DNA from: an uncultured Nannocystaceae bacterium
GTDB taxonomy: Bacteria > Myxococcota_A > Polyangia > Nannocystales > Nannocystaceae
Direction of reading: 5' to 3'
Assembly (NCBI GenBank): GCA_938084085.1
Contig: CALKDV010000061.1
Coordinates: forward strand, 1-9,577
DNA: 9,577 nucleotides
A program made the position numbers and the translations under genes. The notes below the pieces were generated by a model. The model saw only the letters and a program-made list of their open reading frames with translations, had not been told where the DNA came from and made no database searches. This document shows, piece by piece, positions 7,401 through 9,577 of the stretch (the stretch's first letter is position 1; every line of letters starts with the position of its first letter).

Positions 7401-8847
7401 TGTACCCAGCAGTGAGACCCGCCACCACCCCAGGCTGGTAAAACGGCACGAACAGCTCGGACTTATCATTGATTAGGTTATTGGGTTGACGTTGCACCCC
7501 CATCAACTCCCCACCGATCCGGAGCACACCCGTGTTAAAGCTGTTACAGCTCGACGGCTCGCCGAAATAGTTGCACACCCACCCGAGCACGTCGCTCCAG
7601 TTGTTCGCCGCTGTGTTCTTCTTGTTGTTGGACAGGCCCCCGTAGATCTCGTCGAAGGTCGTACGCTGAACCGCCGAGTACCCCGAGTAGCCGGGGAACC
7701 CATCAACGTAGGGCCAGTAATAAAAATCATGACCGGACACCTCGGGGTTGAGGGTCCCCACGTTCGAGCCCGTTAAACACGGGGTGATGTTATTCGTCCC
7801 GCGTTCTCCGTAGTCTCCGCGCACGGAACAAAGATCGAGTCGATCGAGCTCATCGGTGTGATCGAGGTTCACACGAACACCCATAAACCGCGGGAACCAT
7901 GCCACGCGGCGGTACGCGTTTCCGGGGTTCGCCCGCTGCGCCGAGTTCAACAGCGGCGCGGGGCCGAGATCGACGGTGGAGGGAGAGTTGGGCACGATGG
8001 AACCGGCGCCAAAGGGCCCGTTGACGTCATCCCAACGGATATACGGGTGGGGTCGGTTGTCGCCGCAAAGGCGCCATGTGCCCCGCTGCCCCATCTGGTC
8101 GAAGGGCATGAGGTACTGGCCGAACCACCATCCAAAGGTGCTGCCCATGGTCTCGAGATCAGGGAACAGCCCGAAGTCGTATAGATCGTCGTAGGTATAG
8201 TTGGTGCCGAAGTACCAGGACCAGTAGTCGATGTAGCCCCAAAAGAAGTTGAAGAACAGGTTGTCGAGGTACCCTGGAGTCCACGCGAAACGCGGGTTCC
8301 CAGGAGCGCCTGCGGAAGATCCTGCGCAGTCATCCGGAACCTCCGCGGCCTTCTCCGGAGCCGAGTGCCTCGAGAAACTCATCAACGCAAAGCGAGCCTG
8401 GTCTCTGTAGTCAAACACCACCTCGTTAAGCGCGCGACGGGCCGCAGCGATCCGGCTGAGGTCTGCACCATCACCATCTTCGCATTCGTTCCAATCGCAC
8501 CACTCCGGGTTCGCCTGCGCGCGAGAGGTCATCGATCCAGAGGTGTCCAACACGAACAGGATTCGCGGAGTGATCCCTCCAAGACTGACATTTTGAACCA
8601 CGTAGTACGCGTGCAGTCGCGCCTGGGAGGTGCCGCTGAGACTGAAGCCAAACAAGAGCGTCAGTCCGCACGCGAGGTGCATGCAAAAGCGTGCAGCCCG
8701 ACGCCACTGATGGCGACGGCCGCCATGAGCTGGGAGTTGTGGAGAGTCGGACGTGCGAGGGTTTTGGACAGACGTCATCGTGGGACCGGGTTTCGGATGC
8801 GAAGTAGGATTTATGTGCAGCCTAGATTCATACCGGCGGGACGGCAT
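4261..8847 (-). CDS. pilY1: Large PilY1-like type IV pilus tip adhesin (VWA domain plus beta-propeller)
   Basis: Exported protein of the PilY1/PilC family, which primes type IV pilus assembly with the minor pilins and is displayed at the pilus tip for adhesion, twitching and surface sensing. 1528 residues, larger than typical family members (about 1000-1200). In order: basic n-region, hydrophobic signal core (about 54-72) and likely cleavage near SQA (76) or LHA (80); VWA domain with MIDAS DTSGS (101-105), T518 and ITDGEP (D571); an inserted segment of about 410 residues between the first two motifs, with an aromatic-rich stretch at 192-228; the VWA end FLADSPEQLALVLTQIVE; the PilY1 propeller with VLIGDDLGLLHAF (929-941), VVGMGEGGKHLIAMDVS and TYIADPAGRLFRWDL (about 1148-1162); acidic DDDQDQ (1236-1241); and a Cys/Asp/Pro-rich tail (1460-1528). 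Many cysteines suggest disulfides. Start uncertain: ATG 8847 or ATG 8778 (residue 24), neither with a good Shine-Dalgarno. The last two-thirds of the tail matches the gene at the right edge. Confidence 0.92.
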   Translation of the reverse strand: MPSRRYESRLHINPTSHPKPGPTMTSVQNPRTSDSPQLPAHGGRRHQWRRAARFCMHLACGLTLLFGFSLSGTSQARLHAYYVVQNVSLGGITPRILFVLDTSGSMTSRAQANPEWCDWNECEDGDGADLSRIAAARRALNEVVFDYRDQARFALMSFSRHSAPEKAAEVPDDCAGSSAGAPGNPRFAWTPGYLDNLFFNFFWGYIDYWSWYFGTNYTYDDLYDFGLFPDLETMGSTFGWWFGQYLMPFDQMGQRGTWRLCGDNRPHPYIRWDDVNGPFGAGSIVPNSPSTVDLGPAPLLNSAQRANPGNAYRRVAWFPRFMGVRVNLDHTDELDRLDLCSVRGDYGERGTNNITPCLTGSNVGTLNPEVSGHDFYYWPYVDGFPGYSGYSAVQRTTFDEIYGGLSNNKKNTAANNWSDVLGWVCNYFGEPSSCNSFNTGVLRIGGELMGVQRQPNNLINDKSELFVPFYQPGVVAGLTAGYIKYDEWYPMTNDEASDVLLGLTSRMSEGGMDVAGTTPWLQAIGETNSSAPVVANSPFSNGGTISKYIEWVRTVEPADVCSPIATVLITDGEPTDTSGSPLSSQSWKKLNGNLAGLRNDRDSKVYVVGFFIDPSSNNPAGNPAINDMACAGTGAGDTNNINPCTVAASDAHNFDTCRDPSDPENDCAFLADSPEQLALVLTQIVEGELAMDVPAGGGAAVNTFGTSGGGSEGITQTNVAARTEWPAWKGHVERELCDDQVEDPANPGTYITAPYCLQATFDEPEEAFGPCPQSRQWDAGECLEMTTWSDRRIYITDAANDTHEIYDGTTATSAFIDQLNAPELAIPGAPFDVTSATPIAEFIMGKDWKDGWKLPGLAASSPMVVRRVPEPDPQFAPSVGISDPHCAGRLLASPEEVDSDLVTFAEEAWDPALKLTSGFTSHYEYQEAVLIGDDLGLLHAFQFDSGNEMWALLPRFSLAAAVSEYAYGGEEMGQPDKLEDHVYGVSGTVNHGWVYDDNAGSWRHLAVVGMGEGGKHLIAMDVSHMSPASSDGPVEVLWTSDDAGLKSFYEPTLGETWARPALTYHIEDLGGRPDSWLVFGSGYPDAAPTSSWQGRRLVVADALTGEPEEYADLPIPTQPAYESMFAAVVDTAVGTHCVSRFWGEAQETYIADPAGRLFRWDLKEGFAHEADSGSGRWNTNSDIAMPVATFSACEASSAPCNISSGNFADPFLFPPAVVSINRIDEIPGNSGSGIGDDDQDQFLLAMVSGSPYDDTLDANDTSVDFHPSMYILVDDHRGVNKHGGFNIPTEIARVPVGSNATFMREVLTDVTRTRSFLPYPTFSPSAATPCPGSSSWNATTSRCVDTDTFSKRTRPIRAPRISVTGLNKLTGCSDLDDPTTCTGSVLETGVEVYTIEFTVFESGTNACEPGWYDPAEEIWHFDQGASYKLSYSLAVQDASGFDLMAGTSLSYLDNSGALTFLGVQQNLDGDCADGNCGPVPGVPANPPCDPNDLAPPPDVTYTIPLTTSELEGFTRVQQNTAPPPVALP

Positions 8848-8996
8848 AACTGCGGTGTGGCATCCACGGCCAAACGAAGGACCGCTGCCGACAAAACGTA
8901 CCCCGTTCTCCCCAACGGCTTTAGTCCGCGCATGCGCGTCTCATCACATCTGCGCGCCTCACCTCCATGATGAAGACATGCACCTCCGCAGACGGT

Positions 8997-9027
8997 CCAA
9001 ACTTCTAAATAGGCGTGAAAAGTTTGG
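8997..9027. repeat. Perfect 8-base inverted repeat upstream of pilY1
   Basis: CCAAACTT (8997-9004) and AAGTTTGG (9020-9027) flank a 15-base A/T-rich centre. It lies about 150-180 bases upstream of the pilY1 start and overlaps the A/T-rich core, so it is a candidate operator or transcript hairpin. Function is inferred only from position and symmetry. Confidence 0.45.
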
Positions 9028-9199
9028 GTTGAAGGTCACATATGTTTCAACTGAGATGTTTCAGATTGATTCGGAGTCTGCAGTCGAAGATGCGAAATCA
9101 TCAAAAATTTCAATGACACTAATATCAATGAAGACTGCGCGACTCCCGAGAAAAAACTCGGTGGCCCTCCACTCAGGTTGGAATTTCATGTCGCGATCA

Positions 9200-9226
9200 A
9201 GGGATCCCGCGTAGAGGAGGATCCCT
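9200..9226 (-). terminator. Hairpin downstream of the second pilY1 gene (possible terminator)
   Basis: AGGGATCC and GGATCCCT form a perfect 8-base stem with an 11-base loop, about 97 bases past the stop of the right-edge pilY1 copy. No T-run follows on the minus strand, so intrinsic termination is doubtful; it could instead protect a 3' end or be a binding site. Confidence 0.3.
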
Positions 9227-9322
9227 AAACTCCGCAGGTGCGGGCCAGACGCCGGTGCGCAGTTTGCTCCCAAGGACGCCTCCGCCCCACCTCACCCCCT
9301 CGCGGGGCGCCCCCTGCACGCT

Positions 9323-9532
9323 CTAGGGAAGCGGCACGGGAGGCGCCGCTGCGTTGATCTGCACGCGGGTGAAGCCTTCGATTTCCGAGGTGGTCAACGG
9401 GATCGTGTAGGTCACGTCTGGCGGCGGGATATCCGTGTTGGGATCGCACGGTGGGTTGCTCGGGACGCCGGGGTTTGGACCGCAGCTTCCGTCGGCGCAG
9501 TCGCCGTCGAGGTTTTGTGCGACCCCCCCGAA
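9323..9532 (-). repeat. Conserved C-terminal tail segment, copy 2
   Basis: Codes for the last 69 residues and stop of the right-edge gene; partner of 4261-4470. The short stretch coding for VTYTIPL is nearly identical in DNA (cgtgtaggtcacgtc shared), while other codons have diverged. Confidence 0.85.
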
Positions 9533-9577
9533 GTTCAGCTTGCCACCTCCAAGGAGGAAGCCGAGGCCTGCCCCGTT
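9323..9577 (-). CDS. Second PilY1-like protein, C-terminal end (cut by the window edge)
   Basis: Only the last 84 codons and the TAG stop (9323-9325) are inside the window. The sequence ends in NLDGDCADGSCGP, NPPCDPN, PPPDVTYTIPLTTSE, EGFTRVQ and VPLP, which matches the end of the complete PilY1 at 4261-8847 (56 of the last 69 residues identical). Weaker similarity continues upstream (G..L.F.L..G.L.F.GV.Q pattern). It is therefore read as the C-terminus of a PilY1 paralog transcribed in the same direction, 475 bases upstream of the first. Its VWA and propeller domains would lie outside the window and cannot be confirmed; a different protein sharing only this tail is possible. Confidence 0.8.
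   Translation of the reverse strand, partial: NGAGLGFLLGGGKLNFGGVAQNLDGDCADGSCGPNPGVPSNPPCDPNTDIPPPDVTYTIPLTTSEIEGFTRVQINAAAPPVPLP

Larger units (their letters stand above)
8848..9322. other. Intergenic region between the two pilY1 genes, with A/T-rich core
   Basis: This 475-base gap between co-oriented pilY1-like genes has no convincing gene. Bases 9001-9120 contain 45 G/C of 120 (37.5%), far below the flanking genes. Contents: inverted repeats at 8997-9027 and 9200-9226, a short CCGAG-A6-CTCGG hairpin at 9146-9161, and a direct repeat ATGTTTCA at 9042-9049 and 9056-9063. On the minus strand a TTGAAA near 9050 and a TATTTA near 9008 hint at promoter boxes for the downstream pilY1 but do not pair well. 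GGAGG motifs near 8983-8987 and 8962-8966 precede only very short frames. No T-run terminator is seen for the upstream gene. Confidence 0.55.

Noticed and set aside
8629..8700. Lipoprotein signal in PilY1 (HLACG)
   Set aside because: The residues before the Cys do not fit a lipobox (His at -3) and the Cys sits early in the hydrophobic core. A normal signal peptidase I site near SQA or LHA fits better.
8753..9214. Plus-strand frame of 153 codons across the pilY1 start and spacer
   Set aside because: It overlaps the signal-peptide coding end of pilY1, shows no motif, and its composition changes abruptly with the local base composition.
9061..9273. Small minus-strand frame in the A/T-rich spacer (70 codons, or 42 from ATG 9189)
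   Set aside because: No Shine-Dalgarno at either start, no recognisable motif, and the frame crosses a hairpin and the A/T-rich zone. It cannot be excluded, but is not supported as a gene.
1..9577. tRNA, rRNA, CRISPR array, insertion sequence or toxin-antitoxin pair
   Set aside because: Gaps and both strands were scanned by eye: no tRNA-like arms, no regularly spaced repeats, no transposase or phage motifs were seen.

Overview
The window reads as a chromosomal segment of a high-GC, Gram-negative bacterium, most likely of the former Deltaproteobacteria (Myxococcota or Bradymonadales-like). Three things suggest this, all by inference: an EF-G whose P-loop reads AHIDSGKT, as in the spirochaete/planctomycete/deltaproteobacterial 'spd' and mitochondrial EF-G class; very large PilY1-type pilus adhesins present as neighbouring paralogs; and uniformly G/C-rich coding sequence. 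No tRNA, rRNA, CRISPR array, transposase or phage gene is visible.

Layout. Bases 1-667 (minus strand) hold the N-terminal 222 codons of elongation factor G (fusA), cut by the left edge. A 330-base gap follows, then a complete transketolase gene (tkt, minus, 998-3022). A 187-base divergent intergenic region carrying several dyads separates tkt from a complete aspartate-semialdehyde dehydrogenase gene (asd, plus, 3210-4250). The asd gene converges, with 10 bases between stops, on a giant PilY1-like gene (minus, 4261-8847, 1528 codons). A 475-base gap with a markedly A/T-rich core (9001-9120, 37.5% GC by direct count) comes next. At the right edge are the last 84 codons of a second PilY1-like gene (minus, 9323-9577), whose C-terminal tail is nearly the same as that of the first.

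How the genes relate. The left half is housekeeping: translation (EF-G), the pentose phosphate pathway (transketolase) and the aspartate amino-acid family (Asd). The right half is a cell-surface module. The complete PilY1 has a secretory signal, a von Willebrand A domain with all MIDAS motifs but a roughly 410-residue insertion, a PilY1-type beta-propeller, and a C-terminal Cys/Asp/Pro-rich tail. PilY1 proteins prime type IV pilus assembly and act as tip adhesins. Two consecutive copies on one strand suggest either part of a duplicated minor-pilin cluster or an array of alternative pilus-tip proteins.

The most interesting material is the tandem PilY1 pair with its strongly conserved C-terminal tail, the aromatic-rich insertion in the VWA domain, and the A/T-rich spacer with inverted and direct repeats between the two copies.
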